Below are positions 27,147 to 36,860 of a stretch of DNA of 64,000 nt, piece by piece. Position numbers and translations under genes: made by a program. Position 1 is the first letter of the stretch. Each line of letters begins with the position of its first letter. Origin of the DNA: Paenibacillus pabuli. GTDB lineage: Bacteria; Bacillota; Bacilli; Paenibacillales; Paenibacillaceae. The stretch covers positions 1,116,001 through 1,180,000 of the forward strand of contig NZ_JBDOIO010000003.1 of assembly GCF_039831995.1 (NCBI RefSeq), written 5' to 3'. The notes under the pieces were generated by a model. The model saw only the letters and a program-made list of their open reading frames with translations. It made no database searches and was not told where the DNA came from.

Positions 27147-28105
27147 CACCACAATCCCTCCCCTGTCTTTTTGGCCAATCGATTGAAGACCCAGAGCAGG
27201 ATAAAGCCGATGACGGATTGGAACAGTCCAATAGCTGTCGTGACACTGTACTGCCCCTGCAGAACACCTGAGCGGTATACATATGTCTCAATGATATCCC
27301 CTACCGAATAGGTCATTGGCGTCAGCAGGTTATAGACCTGATCGAAGCCGAGCTCCAGGAAGTTGCCAATATTAAGCAGGAACAGAATCAGAATGGTCGG
27401 GAACAACGCGGGAAGTGTAATATAAATCGCCTGTTTCCACTTATTCGCTCCGTCCATGACGGCGGCTTCATACTGGGTTGGATCAACCCCGCTTATGGCT
27501 GCGAGATAAATAATGGTCCCCCATCCTACTTCCTTCCATATGGAAGACAAGACAACAATGGGCCGGAAATATTGCTCCTGCTGCATATACAGAATGGGCT
27601 CGAAGCCAAACCATCCACGGACAGCGTTTACAAAACCAACCGAGGCGAGAACTTCAAAGACGATTCCACCCACAACGACCCAAGAAAGGAAATGCGGCAA
27701 ATAGAACAGACTTTGCAGGAAACGTTTGGCCAGCATCTTCCGTACCTCATTAAACAGCAGCGCAAGCAGGATGGGAGCTGGAAATCCGACCACTAACTTG
27801 TAAAAGGCAATCAGTGCTGTGTTTCGAAGTACATTATAGAAGTCCTGATACGTAAGAATAAACTTAAAATTATCCAGGCCTACCCATGGGCTGCTCCATA
27901 TCCCTTTCATGATCTGAAAATTCTGAAATGCAATGACACTTCCTCCCAAAGGGATATACTTAAAAATAATGTAAAACAAAATGCCGGGTAGAATCATGAC
28001 ATACAGCATCCAATGTTTCCTCATGTTTCGCAAATACCCTTTTTTGACGCGTTTGCCCACTGTAACTCCGGGTTGCCGTGCAGGTGTTTCCGTGAGCTCA
28101 GTCAT
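27146..28105 (-). CDS. ABC sugar transporter permease, LplB type, second locus
   Basis: 319 aa, the first gene of the 28.1-15.1 kb minus-strand locus. The start has AAAGGGGG about 12 bases upstream. PLGGSVIAFQNFQ near 56-68 and the EAA loop YEAAVMDGANKWKQAIYITL near 226-245 identify a CUT1 LplB-type permease. It overlaps the next permease gene by one base, unlike the first locus where the two permeases are divergent. Confidence 0.88.
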   Translation of the reverse strand: MTELTETPARQPGVTVGKRVKKGYLRNMRKHWMLYVMILPGILFYIIFKYIPLGGSVIAFQNFQIMKGIWSSPWVGLDNFKFILTYQDFYNVLRNTALIAFYKLVVGFPAPILLALLFNEVRKMLAKRFLQSLFYLPHFLSWVVVGGIVFEVLASVGFVNAVRGWFGFEPILYMQQEQYFRPIVVLSSIWKEVGWGTIIYLAAISGVDPTQYEAAVMDGANKWKQAIYITLPALFPTILILFLLNIGNFLELGFDQVYNLLTPMTYSVGDIIETYVYRSGVLQGQYSVTTAIGLFQSVIGFILLWVFNRLAKKTGEGLW

Positions 28106-28296
28106 ACGATCTCGGGCCCCCTTTAGCAGTTAATAGTGTGAATGACGAGCAGGATCCTCTGTTCACATCATATGGGCGAGCAGCATGATCAACAATCGTG
28201 CAATCGGCCAAATCATGAACCAATCGCTTACACAGTAAGCTTTTGCAGGATCGGTTCATTCGCTGGAGAATCGGTTGGTACGATAAAATCATCAAA

Positions 28297-28320
28297 AAGG
28301 CCGCCACATATGGCGACCTT
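28297..28320 (-). terminator. Rho-independent terminator
   Basis: A 10-bp stem with one mismatch (AAGGTCGCCA / TGGCGGCCTT on the minus strand) with a 4-nt loop and five T after it. It lies downstream of the hypothetical gene at 28379-29065. Confidence 0.65.
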
Positions 28321-28330
28321 AGGTCTGGAA

Positions 28331-28362
28331 AAGTTATTTCTCTATGCAGGGAGAAATAACTT
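28331..28362 (-). terminator. Second hairpin after the hypothetical gene
   Basis: A perfect 12-bp inverted repeat (AAGTTATTTCTC / GAGAAATAACTT) with an 8-nt loop, 16 bases after the stop at 28379 and just before the hairpin at 28297-28320. The T tract is short (CTTTT), so it may act with the next hairpin or stabilise the mRNA end. Confidence 0.5.
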
Positions 28363-28378
28363 AGTACGAAGACTGACT

Positions 28379-29065
28379 TCAATCCTCAATAGTTAATGAA
28401 CCGCTGTCATTCGGATCTTCAATCTCCTTGCTGGCTATCAGAACGCCTTTTTCGTTAAATGCTTTAATTTCGAATGGAGTGCTGGCAGATAAGGAGAGCA
28501 ATACGAACCATATGTTACTTTCCGCTCCGACTTGAACCAATTTAGCTTCCGTAGAAACCTGTTTTCCATTTTCCTTCGTATCAACTGTTATTCGCTTGAT
28601 TGCAGGGTTCAGTACATTTCCGAATACGATAGGAAAAGGAGACTCAATGTGATTCAAGCGAGGAATACTCATATAGTCCATGGCAAACGGTTTGGGATAA
28701 GATTTCCCAATCCCGTATCCTCCACCCCATCTCCATTTCCAACCGAATATTCTCTTTTGTGCATACTCCATCTGAAGATTACTGGATTCCGAGCTTACTC
28801 TTTGTGTAAATAAAATCATACCGCCTTCTACTGGCTCTTCATGGATAATATGTGATGCAGACTGTTCTGATCTAAACTTTTGAATCGCGCTTGCCGGAGT
28901 CTTCCCGGTAGGGATGTATATAGTCTCATCCATTCCCAACAATTTGGACATCCGTTGGTCTGAAAACCCGCCAGGTCTATCGTTAAGATAGACATAAGAT
29001 AAAAATGCGGTGATCGAAAAAATAACCACAACTAAACATATCCCGATCAGTTGTTTCATTTGCAT
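28379..29065 (-). CDS. Membrane-anchored protein of unknown function
   Basis: 228 aa from the ATG at 29065, which has GGGGGA 7 bases upstream; ATGs further upstream lie in or before that site. One N-terminal membrane segment (KQLIGICLVVVIFSITAFLSYVYL, about 3-26) is followed by a roughly 200-residue soluble domain that should face outward. A tract of aromatic and Gly residues (IFGWKWRWGGGYGIG near 106) stands out, and the C-terminus is acidic. I do not recognise the family. It is monocistronic with two hairpins after it. Confidence 0.7.
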   Translation of the reverse strand: MQMKQLIGICLVVVIFSITAFLSYVYLNDRPGGFSDQRMSKLLGMDETIYIPTGKTPASAIQKFRSEQSASHIIHEEPVEGGMILFTQRVSSESSNLQMEYAQKRIFGWKWRWGGGYGIGKSYPKPFAMDYMSIPRLNHIESPFPIVFGNVLNPAIKRITVDTKENGKQVSTEAKLVQVGAESNIWFVLLSLSASTPFEIKAFNEKGVLIASKEIEDPNDSGSLTIED

Positions 29066-29163
29066 TGTCTCGTCCCCCATTGTCATGATAGCAACTCATT
29101 AGGATCATAATATTATTCTAAGGTTACCATAATTAACCTCCCGTTTTCTGACTTATAAACAAC

Positions 29164-29199
29164 AAAAAACCTCCAAGAACAAAGTCTTGAAGGTTTTTT
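29164..29199 (-). terminator. Terminator of the amino-acid transporter operon
   Basis: AAAAAACCT-C-CAAGA pairs with TCTTG-A-AGGTTTTTT around a 6-nt loop, with one mismatch. It lies 12 bases past the ATP-binding gene stop and has T-runs in both directions. Confidence 0.75.
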
Positions 29200-29210
29200 G
29201 GGATTGGAAA

Positions 29211-29939
29211 TTAGAGTACTTTTTCCAAAAAGCTGATGGTGCGTTCATGCTTCGGATTACCGAATATCTCGGCAGGCGTACCCTGCTCCACGATGTATCC
29301 GCCATCCATGAAGATTACCCGATCTGCAACTTCACGGGCAAATCCCATCTCGTGGGTAACGATCATCATGGTCATTCCCTCGCTTGCGAGGTCCTTCATA
29401 ACGCCCAGAACCTCACCAACCATTTCGGGATCAAGCGCAGAAGTCGGTTCATCGAATAACATGACGTCCGGATTCATCGCAAGCGCGCGAGCAATCGCGA
29501 CCCGTTGTTTTTGACCGCCCGAAAGTTTGTTAGGATAGCTATCCGCTTTATCCGACAAGCCTACCCGCTCAAGCAAGCGCAAGGCGGTTTCCCGAGCTTG
29601 CTGCTCGTTCAACTTACCAAGCTCTCTTGGTGCGAACATGATATTTTTGAGCACGCTGAAATGTGGAAACAAGTTAAAGTGCTGAAACACCATGCCGATA
29701 TTTTCACGTGCTTTATTGATATTGGTTTTCGGATCATTCAGATCCTGGTCATCAACGATAACCCGGCCTGCAGTAATCTCTTCCAATTGGTTTATGCAGC
29801 GCAGAAACGTACTTTTCCCCGAACCGGACGGGCCGATGACACAGACCACTTCGCCCTCGGCGACCGTCATATCGATCCCTTTCAGAACCTGATTCGAGCC
29901 AAAACTTTTCTTCAATCCTTCAACCTTAATTTTACCCAC
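29211..29939 (-). CDS. Polar amino-acid ABC transporter ATP-binding protein (GlnQ type)
   Basis: 242 aa. Walker [10 protein letters not shown] near 33-41, Q-loop FQHFNLFPH near 85, signature [15 protein letters not shown] near 138, Walker [15 protein letters not shown] near 158 and switch His in VTHEMGFA. This is the standard architecture of GlnQ/ArtP-like PAAT ATPases. The start overlaps the end of the fused binding-protein/permease gene by eight bases, so the two are coupled and together make a complete importer. Confidence 0.92.
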   Translation of the reverse strand: MGKIKVEGLKKSFGSNQVLKGIDMTVAEGEVVCVIGPSGSGKSTFLRCINQLEEITAGRVIVDDQDLNDPKTNINKARENIGMVFQHFNLFPHFSVLKNIMFAPRELGKLNEQQARETALRLLERVGLSDKADSYPNKLSGGQKQRVAIARALAMNPDVMLFDEPTSALDPEMVGEVLGVMKDLASEGMTMMIVTHEMGFAREVADRVIFMDGGYIVEQGTPAEIFGNPKHERTISFLEKVL

Positions 29940-31380
29940 GGCGAACCTTCACCTCCAGATGGTCAGCGATTTTAGTCAATGTGATGATGACAATCAGATA
30001 CATGATCGCAACGGTTAGCCAGATGTCAAAAGAGGCGAATGTTCTTGCGATGACAATTTTACCCGATTGCGTTAACTCCACCAGACCAATAACGGACAAG
30101 ATCGACGTATCTTTCAGTGTAATGACCATCTGATTAATGAAGGAAGGAATCATAACCCGAATGGCCTGAGGGATAACGATCTTCATCATCGCTTTGCGAT
30201 AAGGAATACCCAGTGAACGGGCAGCTTCCATCTGTCCACGATCAATCGATTGAATACCTCCGCGAATAATTTCGGTTACGTACGCTCCTGCATTCAGACT
30301 TAGCGTCAGAATGGCTGCCAAGAACAATGGCATGGTGAAGCCCAATGCCTGCGGAATCCCGAAATAGATAAAGAAGGCAAGAACGATCAATGGAATCCCG
30401 CGGAATATATCCACAAATACAGTGGCTACACCGCGAAGGAATTTATTTTGTCCCACTTTCATAAATCCGAAGATTAAGCCTAGAATAAAGGCGAAAAATA
30501 GTGAAACTATGGTGTATAAGAGCGTGTTACCCAGACCTTTGATCAGGGATGGTAGGGATTTCTGAACCAACTCCCAGCGCCCCATATCAGCAGTTGTTGG
30601 AGCATTTTCACCAACATATGTCTCAGTAATGCGTTTATACTCTCCGTTTGCCTTAATATTTGTTAGTCCATCATTGAACATTTGAAGAAGTTCCTGATTC
30701 TTCCCTTTGCTTACGGCGAACCCATAGGAACCTCCTTCTTCTTTTTTGGTAACAATCTTCAGGCCGTTATTCTGCTTCACTCCATAAGCAAGTACGGGAA
30801 AATCTTCAAAACAGGCGACAGAGTTTCCGGTTTTTACATCATCATACATTTGTGAAGAATCATCAAATGGAACAATTGTGAAGCCATACTTCGAGGCCAC
30901 AGACTCTGCAAAAGTGTATCCCTCTGTTCCCGTTTTCACAGCAACTTTTTTACCTCTGAGGTCTTCGTAACTTTTAACGGTATCGTTATTGGCACTAACG
31001 CCCATAACCACACCTGATTCGAAATATGATTCAGAAAAGTCAAACTTTTGTTTTCTCTCATCAGTAATACTCATTCCCGCAATAACACCATCGACCTGAT
31101 TTGCCTCAAGTGCCTGCACGGCAGCGTTAAATCCGAGAGCTTTAATTTCATACTTAAAATTTTGATCTTTGGCAATGGCATCGAGCAAATCCATGTCAAT
31201 TCCGACAAAATCACCATTCACATCCTGAAATTCAAACGGAGCAAATGTAATGTCTGTGCCGATGACATAGGTTTTGCCGGTGCCCGATTCTGCATCAGCA
31301 CCCCCTGCCCACCCGGATAATCCGGTCACCAGGAGCAGTACTAGCGAAAGTACAAAAAACGAGACCTTTGTTGTTTTCAT
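29932..31380 (-). CDS. Fused substrate-binding protein and permease of a polar amino-acid ABC transporter
   Basis: 482 aa. A signal sequence at 1-30 is followed by a family 3 solute-binding domain (about 38-265: [42 protein letters not shown]), then a permease domain (about 280-482) with five membrane segments and the loop [20 protein letters not shown]. Such SBP-permease fusions are known in glutamine/glutamate transporters of Firmicutes. Substrate is probably glutamine or another polar amino acid. The ATG has AAGGGGAGG upstream. A TATAAT -10 element lies at 31446-31441. Confidence 0.9.
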   Translation of the reverse strand: MKTTKVSFFVLSLVLLLVTGLSGWAGGADAESGTGKTYVIGTDITFAPFEFQDVNGDFVGIDMDLLDAIAKDQNFKYEIKALGFNAAVQALEANQVDGVIAGMSITDERKQKFDFSESYFESGVVMGVSANNDTVKSYEDLRGKKVAVKTGTEGYTFAESVASKYGFTIVPFDDSSQMYDDVKTGNSVACFEDFPVLAYGVKQNNGLKIVTKKEEGGSYGFAVSKGKNQELLQMFNDGLTNIKANGEYKRITETYVGENAPTTADMGRWELVQKSLPSLIKGLGNTLLYTIVSLFFAFILGLIFGFMKVGQNKFLRGVATVFVDIFRGIPLIVLAFFIYFGIPQALGFTMPLFLAAILTLSLNAGAYVTEIIRGGIQSIDRGQMEAARSLGIPYRKAMMKIVIPQAIRVMIPSFINQMVITLKDTSILSVIGLVELTQSGKIVIARTFASFDIWLTVAIMYLIVIITLTKIADHLEVKVRRG

Positions 31381-31754
31381 ATGTCCTCCCCTTCTCGGTC
31401 TTCTAAGTTTCGGTGTTACATTTTTTCAGACGTATTGCTCATTATACAGTCATATTCTTTTTGTGAAAATAAACATTTTAAATTTTAAGTATTGATTTCT
31501 TTTCCAATCATGACGCTTACGGGGTTACTACATAAGTATGCTTTGCCTTCACTCTTTATTTACCGTTGTAAAGCGCAGTAGTCCTTTCTTTCATTTCATT
31601 AGGCATCCATTTTTTGGTGAAAGGAGAATATGTGTTTTTTCATACCGGATTCATCCGGAATATGTTTATCATTTACAATAATCCCTCTTTCAATTAAAAA
31701 TGTTTCGTCTCAACCATGTACTTATATCTTTCAACAGGTGCACCTTTCATTACC
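31381..31754. other. Intergenic region with a likely promoter for the amino-acid transporter
   Basis: 374 bases. On the minus strand TATAAT (31446-31441) with a weak -35 (TTTTCA, 17 bases upstream) fits a promoter for the transporter operon about 60 bases away. The inverted repeat CCGGAT-TC-ATCCGG lies at 31646-31659 and could be part of the transcript end of the MFS gene. A short plus frame from an ATG at 31631 was not accepted as a gene. Confidence 0.5.
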
Positions 31755-32990
31755 TTATTGAGCACTCGTTTGAAACACTTTCTTACTCTCTCTTGATAAT
31801 TGATGCTGACGTGCCCTCCAAAGAAAAGGAAGACCGAGCGCAGTTGCGAGTGCCAGCGGAACAAAGACGGAAACCCCATTCTCTGCCCCAAAATAGCCAA
31901 GAAGCAAACCTCCAAAAACAGGGGCTACCACACTGCCCAAATGATTAAAGCCTATGGTTCCAAAATATATGCCCTTATTCTCAGGTTTAGCAATCCGATC
32001 AATGAACAGGTCCATCATGGTAAAAAGCAGCACTTCCCCAATCGTAAACAGAATGACGCTGATGAACAAAAGCACCAGACCTTCTGCCCAACCGAACAGC
32101 AGCAAGCTTCCAGCGATAAGGATATTGCCAACGATAAGAGAGGCAATCGGCGAATATTTTTTTGCCGTTTGTACAATCGGATATTGGACGATCAGTACCG
32201 TCATGGCGTTCAGGGAGAACATGTATGAGAACATCCGGCTTCCGTCCTCGATATTCGGATTCAGGGTCAGATACTGAGCTAACGTTGAACCAAAATGCCC
32301 AAATCCGAGTTCACAAAAGGTTGTTCCAATGAGGACCAGCAGGAATACCCGATCTCTGGTAGTTGTAGCCAAAGCTTCCCTTAAGCTCGGGGCATGAGTC
32401 TCCGTGTGTTTTGGAAGATCTCCGCGTCTGACGTGAAACTGAAATGACAAGACCAGACCATAGACAACATAAACCATTCCTGAAATGACAAACGGATACG
32501 TCGATTCAGCCGACCCAAGGTAAAGCCCTATGATCGGGCCAAATACAACACCGATGTTAATCGCAGCATAGCGCAGATTATAAACGAGCAGCTTGTGCTG
32601 TGAAGGAGTGATATCCGACAACAATGCACGTGAAGTCGGCTCAAAAAATGCACGGCATAACCCATTTAACGTATTGGCAATGAAAAACACCCATAGGTGC
32701 TGTGCGGATGAAAAGATGAAAAAAACGCCGGCCCAGCTAAACACGGAGACCAGCATTACTATTTGACGACCAATCCGATCCGAGATGTATCCTCCGTAGA
32801 AGCTGATCAATACGCCGGCCAGTGAACTCACCGCAACGGTTAAACCCGTCTCTGTCGGTGAAGCCCCCAATACGCGTGTCAAATAGATGGATAAAAACGG
32901 AATGCTCATGGATGTCACCAGACGTCCAAACATGGTGCCGATAATAATGGTCCAGGCCAAAGGGTGTATTTGTTGCAGATGATGCTTCAT
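31755..32990 (-). CDS. MFS transporter
   Basis: 411 aa with twelve expected membrane segments. The conserved loop after segment 2 reads GGYISDRIGRQIVM near 61-74. The ATG follows TAGGAG at an 11-base spacing. The general family is drug or sugar efflux; the substrate cannot be read. It is divergent from the SgrR-like regulator, and this arrangement recalls sugar-efflux transporters under SgrR control in enterobacteria, so sugar or sugar-phosphate-stress efflux is one hypothesis. Confidence 0.85.
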   Translation of the reverse strand: MKHHLQQIHPLAWTIIIGTMFGRLVTSMSIPFLSIYLTRVLGASPTETGLTVAVSSLAGVLISFYGGYISDRIGRQIVMLVSVFSWAGVFFIFSSAQHLWVFFIANTLNGLCRAFFEPTSRALLSDITPSQHKLLVYNLRYAAINIGVVFGPIIGLYLGSAESTYPFVISGMVYVVYGLVLSFQFHVRRGDLPKHTETHAPSLREALATTTRDRVFLLVLIGTTFCELGFGHFGSTLAQYLTLNPNIEDGSRMFSYMFSLNAMTVLIVQYPIVQTAKKYSPIASLIVGNILIAGSLLLFGWAEGLVLLFISVILFTIGEVLLFTMMDLFIDRIAKPENKGIYFGTIGFNHLGSVVAPVFGGLLLGYFGAENGVSVFVPLALATALGLPFLWRARQHQLSRESKKVFQTSAQ

Positions 32991-33131
32991 AAGTGATGTC
33001 TCCTATTCCAGATGATTTAAAAAAGGGACTGCGCATGTCCCTCTCATTAGTTATAATTGTATGGATCAAAGGGGGAAAGAAAAGTGTAAGCATTTTTTGT
33101 TGTCTTTCACCCTTTATAAAGGAGCATCTCT

Positions 33132-34904
33132 ATGGATACATCCATCACACACTACCTTCGGCTTGTCACATCAGAACAGCTGTCCCTTAAAGTGAATGAG
33201 CCTGCTGCGATAACGATTGAAAGCCTTTCGGCCGAGCTATTCTGTACACCACGTAACGTAAAATTCATTTTACGCAAGCTGGAAGCTGCGGGCTTCATTC
33301 ATTGGCAGCCTGGCGTTGGCAGGGGACATCGTTCCACGTTGACGCTCCTAATCAGTATGGAGGAAGTAATGGAAAATCATTTTCTTGACTTAATAAACGG
33401 TGGCAAAATGAAGGAAGCCGTTGAACTCATCGGTACGCTGGAACCTCTGGACACGAATGGCATGATCCGGCAGAAACTGCTGCGTTTGTTAAACCAACAG
33501 ATGGGTTTTCAAAGCCATACGGAAACAACCTCAGGTCAGGATACGCTCCGAATGATGCGATCACGCCGCCTGGGCAATCTGGACCCGGCCTCAGTCTACA
33601 CTGCATTTGAAACTTATTTGCTTAGTCAGATTTGCAATACACTCATTACCTTGGATGCTCAGTCCGGTTCCTTTCAGCCAAGTCTTGCGCATACATGGGA
33701 ATGCAGCGAGGACCACAAAATGTGGGTCTTTTATCTGCGTAAGGGCGTACGGTTTCATCACGGGCGTACAATGACTTCTGCAGATGTGCAGGCAACGTGG
33801 CAGCGGCTGCAAGAGGTTAAAAGCCCTACGCTATGGCTGTACCGGGATATTGAGCACACCGAGTTAGACGGTGATTATTGCATCCGTTTTTATCTCCATC
33901 GTCCCAATCGGTTTTTTCTGCACCTGTTTAGTTGCATTCCTATGACGATTCTTCCCTATGACATCGACAGTTCCAAACAACTGGTTGGTACTGGCCCTTT
34001 CCAGATCAGTGAACAACATAATGAGGTGCTGGTACTTCGTGCATTTGACAACTATTATGGGCTTCGTCCACTCCTCGATCAGGTATATATCTGGTTTGTG
34101 CCGGACTTGGGCAGCCAGGACCGATATTATGAACTGCAAGGAACCGAACGCTTGAAGATGTCTCCGGACGAAGAAGCGACGAAAGATATTGACTACCCTG
34201 CACTTGGATGCCAGTATCTACTGTTTAACTTCCAAAAGCCAGGCATCCATCATCATCCCAATTTTCGGCAAGCACTGAGAATAGTGTATGACTCTGCAGC
34301 TCTTGTAGCTGAACTGGGCGGTAATCTGATCACACCCGCAAGCAGCTTTCTTCCGTGGAAAAGTGCACAGCAACATTGGTCAGAAGCGTCGCTTGATCAT
34401 GCACGCGAGTTGCTGGTCAGCAGCGGGTATCAGGGGGAACCCCTCCTTCTGTCTTGTACCATTAATAAGGATATGCGGGTTGCCCATTGGATACAGCAAC
34501 GTGGAGCTGCTATTGGGCTGCATATTGAGTTAGCAGCTTCAATCGACAATCTCCAGCCTGAGGAGACAACATTTGCGGACTTGATCATGGCGGAGGAAAT
34601 TTTGGAGCAAGATTGGCAATACGGAATGATTCACTATTTCAAAACGTTGTCCAACCAGTTCAATGTCTGCATGTCCTCCGACCACATGGCCCTTCTGGAT
34701 GACAAGTTAGATCGTTTTACACAATTGGATGAACCTGACCGGATCACTCTGCTGGATGAAGCTGAAGAATTACTCCGCAGCAACTGCTGGATTTTGCATG
34801 GGGCTCATGTCAACAAAAGGGCTCAGCTCAATCAGAGCCTTTCAGGTCTGCAAACGTCCGACTTCGGTTTTATGGACATTTCAAAGATATGGATTAAACC
34901 ATAA
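33132..34904 (+). CDS. SgrR-like transcriptional regulator with solute-binding domain
   Basis: 590 aa. The ATG follows AAAGGAG. Residues about 5-90 form a winged helix of the SgrR N-terminal type (AELFCTPRNVKFILRKLEAA, then GFIHWQPGVGRGHRSTL). Residues about 165-560 match the family 5 periplasmic-binding fold (QPSLAHTWECSEDHKMWVFY, then LRKGVRFHHGRTMTSADVQATW). No signal peptide is present, so the binding domain is an intracellular ligand sensor. In E. coli SgrR activates the sugar-phosphate-stress response and the efflux gene setA. Here it probably controls the divergent MFS gene. Confidence 0.85.
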   Translation: MDTSITHYLRLVTSEQLSLKVNEPAAITIESLSAELFCTPRNVKFILRKLEAAGFIHWQPGVGRGHRSTLTLLISMEEVMENHFLDLINGGKMKEAVELIGTLEPLDTNGMIRQKLLRLLNQQMGFQSHTETTSGQDTLRMMRSRRLGNLDPASVYTAFETYLLSQICNTLITLDAQSGSFQPSLAHTWECSEDHKMWVFYLRKGVRFHHGRTMTSADVQATWQRLQEVKSPTLWLYRDIEHTELDGDYCIRFYLHRPNRFFLHLFSCIPMTILPYDIDSSKQLVGTGPFQISEQHNEVLVLRAFDNYYGLRPLLDQVYIWFVPDLGSQDRYYELQGTERLKMSPDEEATKDIDYPALGCQYLLFNFQKPGIHHHPNFRQALRIVYDSAALVAELGGNLITPASSFLPWKSAQQHWSEASLDHARELLVSSGYQGEPLLLSCTINKDMRVAHWIQQRGAAIGLHIELAASIDNLQPEETTFADLIMAEEILEQDWQYGMIHYFKTLSNQFNVCMSSDHMALLDDKLDRFTQLDEPDRITLLDEAEELLRSNCWILHGAHVNKRAQLNQSLSGLQTSDFGFMDISKIWIKP

Positions 34905-34908
34905 AAAT

Positions 34909-34945
34909 AAAAAAGGATTTCCTTCAATGACGGAAATCCTTTTTT
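34909..34945. terminator. Bidirectional rho-independent terminator
   Basis: AAAAAAGGATTTCC / GGAAATCCTTTTTT form a perfect 14-bp stem with a 9-nt loop. It ends the SgrR-like gene and, in the other direction, the ABC exporter gene ending at 35017. Confidence 0.85.
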
Positions 34946-35016
34946 ATCTCTCTTCTAATTTTCTTGGAGCATTGCTTACCTACGGTTAATATATGAAATT
35001 GAACTACCCACCAACG

Positions 35017-36738
35017 TTAATCAACATGGTGTAAAGCCTGGTCGACGTCCTTTCTTTGCCACAGCTCCCGGAATGGTTCGCAGTCCTGAATCAGTTTATC
35101 GAAAGGCCCGTAACCGGCAATTCTTCCTTGGTCCATGACGACGATCTGATCGACTTGCCGGATGAAGTTCAATCGATGTGCGACGATAATGACCGTTTTA
35201 CCGCTGAACTCTTTCAGGATCGTTTCCATGATGCTTTTCTCCGTAATATTGTCCAGAGCCGACACCGGTTCGTCCAGAATCAACACGTTTCTTCGCTGAA
35301 ATAGGATTCGGGCAAAGGCAAGCCGCTGACGTTCCCCGCCGGACAACTTCACCCCTCTCTCGCCAACAAGTGTGTTTAATCCCTCTGGCCATTTCAGAAT
35401 TGTATTTTTAAGATGAACCTTATCCAATAATTCATAGAGAACTGTATCCGAGACCGGTTGATCAAAACAAATATTGTCACGGATGGTCGCATCGAAGATT
35501 GGCGTCTCCTGTGACAAATAAGAGATATGGTCATAGTAACTGTTCAGCTTCAACTCATCGATATCAACGCCATCCACAAGCAGCTTACCGCTGTTCTTTT
35601 TCACCAGGCCGATCAACAGCTTGATCATCGTTGATTTTCCGCCTCCACTCATGCCAACCAGCGCCACGGAAGACCCTTGGGGAATGGTCAGAGAGATATC
35701 ATTTAAGATACTGTATTGACCGTAACCGAACGAGACGTTGTGAAATTCGATATTCCCCTTGAGCCCCGGCACTTCATGACCATGATCCAGATTGCGGTCC
35801 TCCGGAGCTTGAATGAACGCTTCAAACCGCTTATAAGTTACTTGATTCAACCGATAGTCTACGAACAGCACATTAAATATGGCGATAGGTGAGTAAATCT
35901 TTTCAATAAAAAGAAACAATGCCACAATCACGCCAATGGAGGAGTCTCCTGTAATGACGCTGTTAACCCCAAAGAACAGCATCACAATCTTAATAACGGT
36001 GATGAACACCTCGAATATTGCAAAAAAGGCTTCATGAACCATTCGCAGCTGCGCGCTTTTGTTAATCATCAGGCGTGCTGATGCGCTGAGTTTGGCCATT
36101 TCCTTCTCATATCGTTTGTTTGTCCGGAATACGACCAGTTCCATGAATCCGCGTATGGAGTATCTGGAGATGGTCTCCTGTTCGTTCAGAATGGTTGATT
36201 TCATTCGGTATAGAAATTTAAGTATCAGATTGGTTACGCCAAATACAACGACATAGCCAGCGGCAATAATAATCATAATTCGTGGATCGTAAAAGCTGAT
36301 AAACAGCAGACTGAACATAATCGTCGGCAGGAGTTCATGCAGTGTTTTGAGGTAAAAACCATAAATGATCTCATTCCCTGCTTCCGCGCCGTTTTCAATG
36401 ACTTTAATCATCTGTCCGGTTCCCACGTTTTGATAAGCCTGATAATCAATTTTTGCTATTTTGTCTAGTGCCATGATTTTTAATTGCTCGGTCAACCGCT
36501 TGGACAGATATACGCTTGGATACTCATCCACATAGTTCAGAACGACCGTCCCCACAAGAAGTGCTCCGTAGATCATGATCAAGTGGATCATCTCGTCCAT
36601 CCGGTTTACCTGTATCGCCGTATCCAATATCTTCTGGAAAAAGAAAATCCCCAGGCTGCTGAATAGCTGAATCACCCAGCCTAAGGCAATGTATACGAAA
36701 ATCCACCATTTTAATTGAAATAAACATTGTTTTAACAC
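35017..36738 (-). CDS. ABC exporter, fused membrane and ATPase domains
   Basis: 573 aa from a GTG at 36738 with GGAGAG close upstream. The N-terminal part (1-320) is a type IV exporter transmembrane domain with six segments. The ATPase domain has Walker A GMSGGGKST near 360-368, signature LSGGERQRLAF near 470, Walker B VLILDEPVSALD near 488 and His in VAHRL. No peptidase or partner half-transporter gene is adjacent, so a homodimer is likely. Lipid, peptide or drug export is possible. The 290-base leader with its own promoter, tiny ORF and terminator hairpin suggests expression controlled by attenuation. Confidence 0.85.
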   Translation of the reverse strand: MLKQCLFQLKWWIFVYIALGWVIQLFSSLGIFFFQKILDTAIQVNRMDEMIHLIMIYGALLVGTVVLNYVDEYPSVYLSKRLTEQLKIMALDKIAKIDYQAYQNVGTGQMIKVIENGAEAGNEIIYGFYLKTLHELLPTIMFSLLFISFYDPRIMIIIAAGYVVVFGVTNLILKFLYRMKSTILNEQETISRYSIRGFMELVVFRTNKRYEKEMAKLSASARLMINKSAQLRMVHEAFFAIFEVFITVIKIVMLFFGVNSVITGDSSIGVIVALFLFIEKIYSPIAIFNVLFVDYRLNQVTYKRFEAFIQAPEDRNLDHGHEVPGLKGNIEFHNVSFGYGQYSILNDISLTIPQGSSVALVGMSGGGKSTMIKLLIGLVKKNSGKLLVDGVDIDELKLNSYYDHISYLSQETPIFDATIRDNICFDQPVSDTVLYELLDKVHLKNTILKWPEGLNTLVGERGVKLSGGERQRLAFARILFQRRNVLILDEPVSALDNITEKSIMETILKEFSGKTVIIVAHRLNFIRQVDQIVVMDQGRIAGYGPFDKLIQDCEPFRELWQRKDVDQALHHVD

Positions 36739-36770
36739 TGCTCTCCTGCCCCTTTATCTTCCAAAATGAG

Positions 36771-36860
36771 AAAAAAGCCAGGACAATTTCAGTCATGGAC
36801 ATATTCAAGTCCCTCTCGCGAGATGGTCCTGATGGTTCCATGAATCTGGTGTGTCCTGGC
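36771..36860 (-). terminator. Terminator/attenuator hairpin in the ABC exporter leader
   Basis: On the minus strand GCCAGGACA (36860-36852) pairs perfectly with TGTCCTGGC (36785-36777), followed by six T and CTC. Inside it TTCATGGA pairs with TCCATGA and a further palindrome TCTCGCGAGA forms the apex. It lies after the leader promoter and only about 33 bases before the exporter start, which is where an attenuator would sit. A conventional terminator for an undetected upstream transcript is the alternative. Confidence 0.65.

Noticed and set aside
31631..31762. 43-codon plus frame after AAAGGAGAAT
   Set aside because: Spacing of the ATG to the AGGAG is only about 4 bases, composition is unlike a protein and it overlaps the 3' end of the MFS gene.
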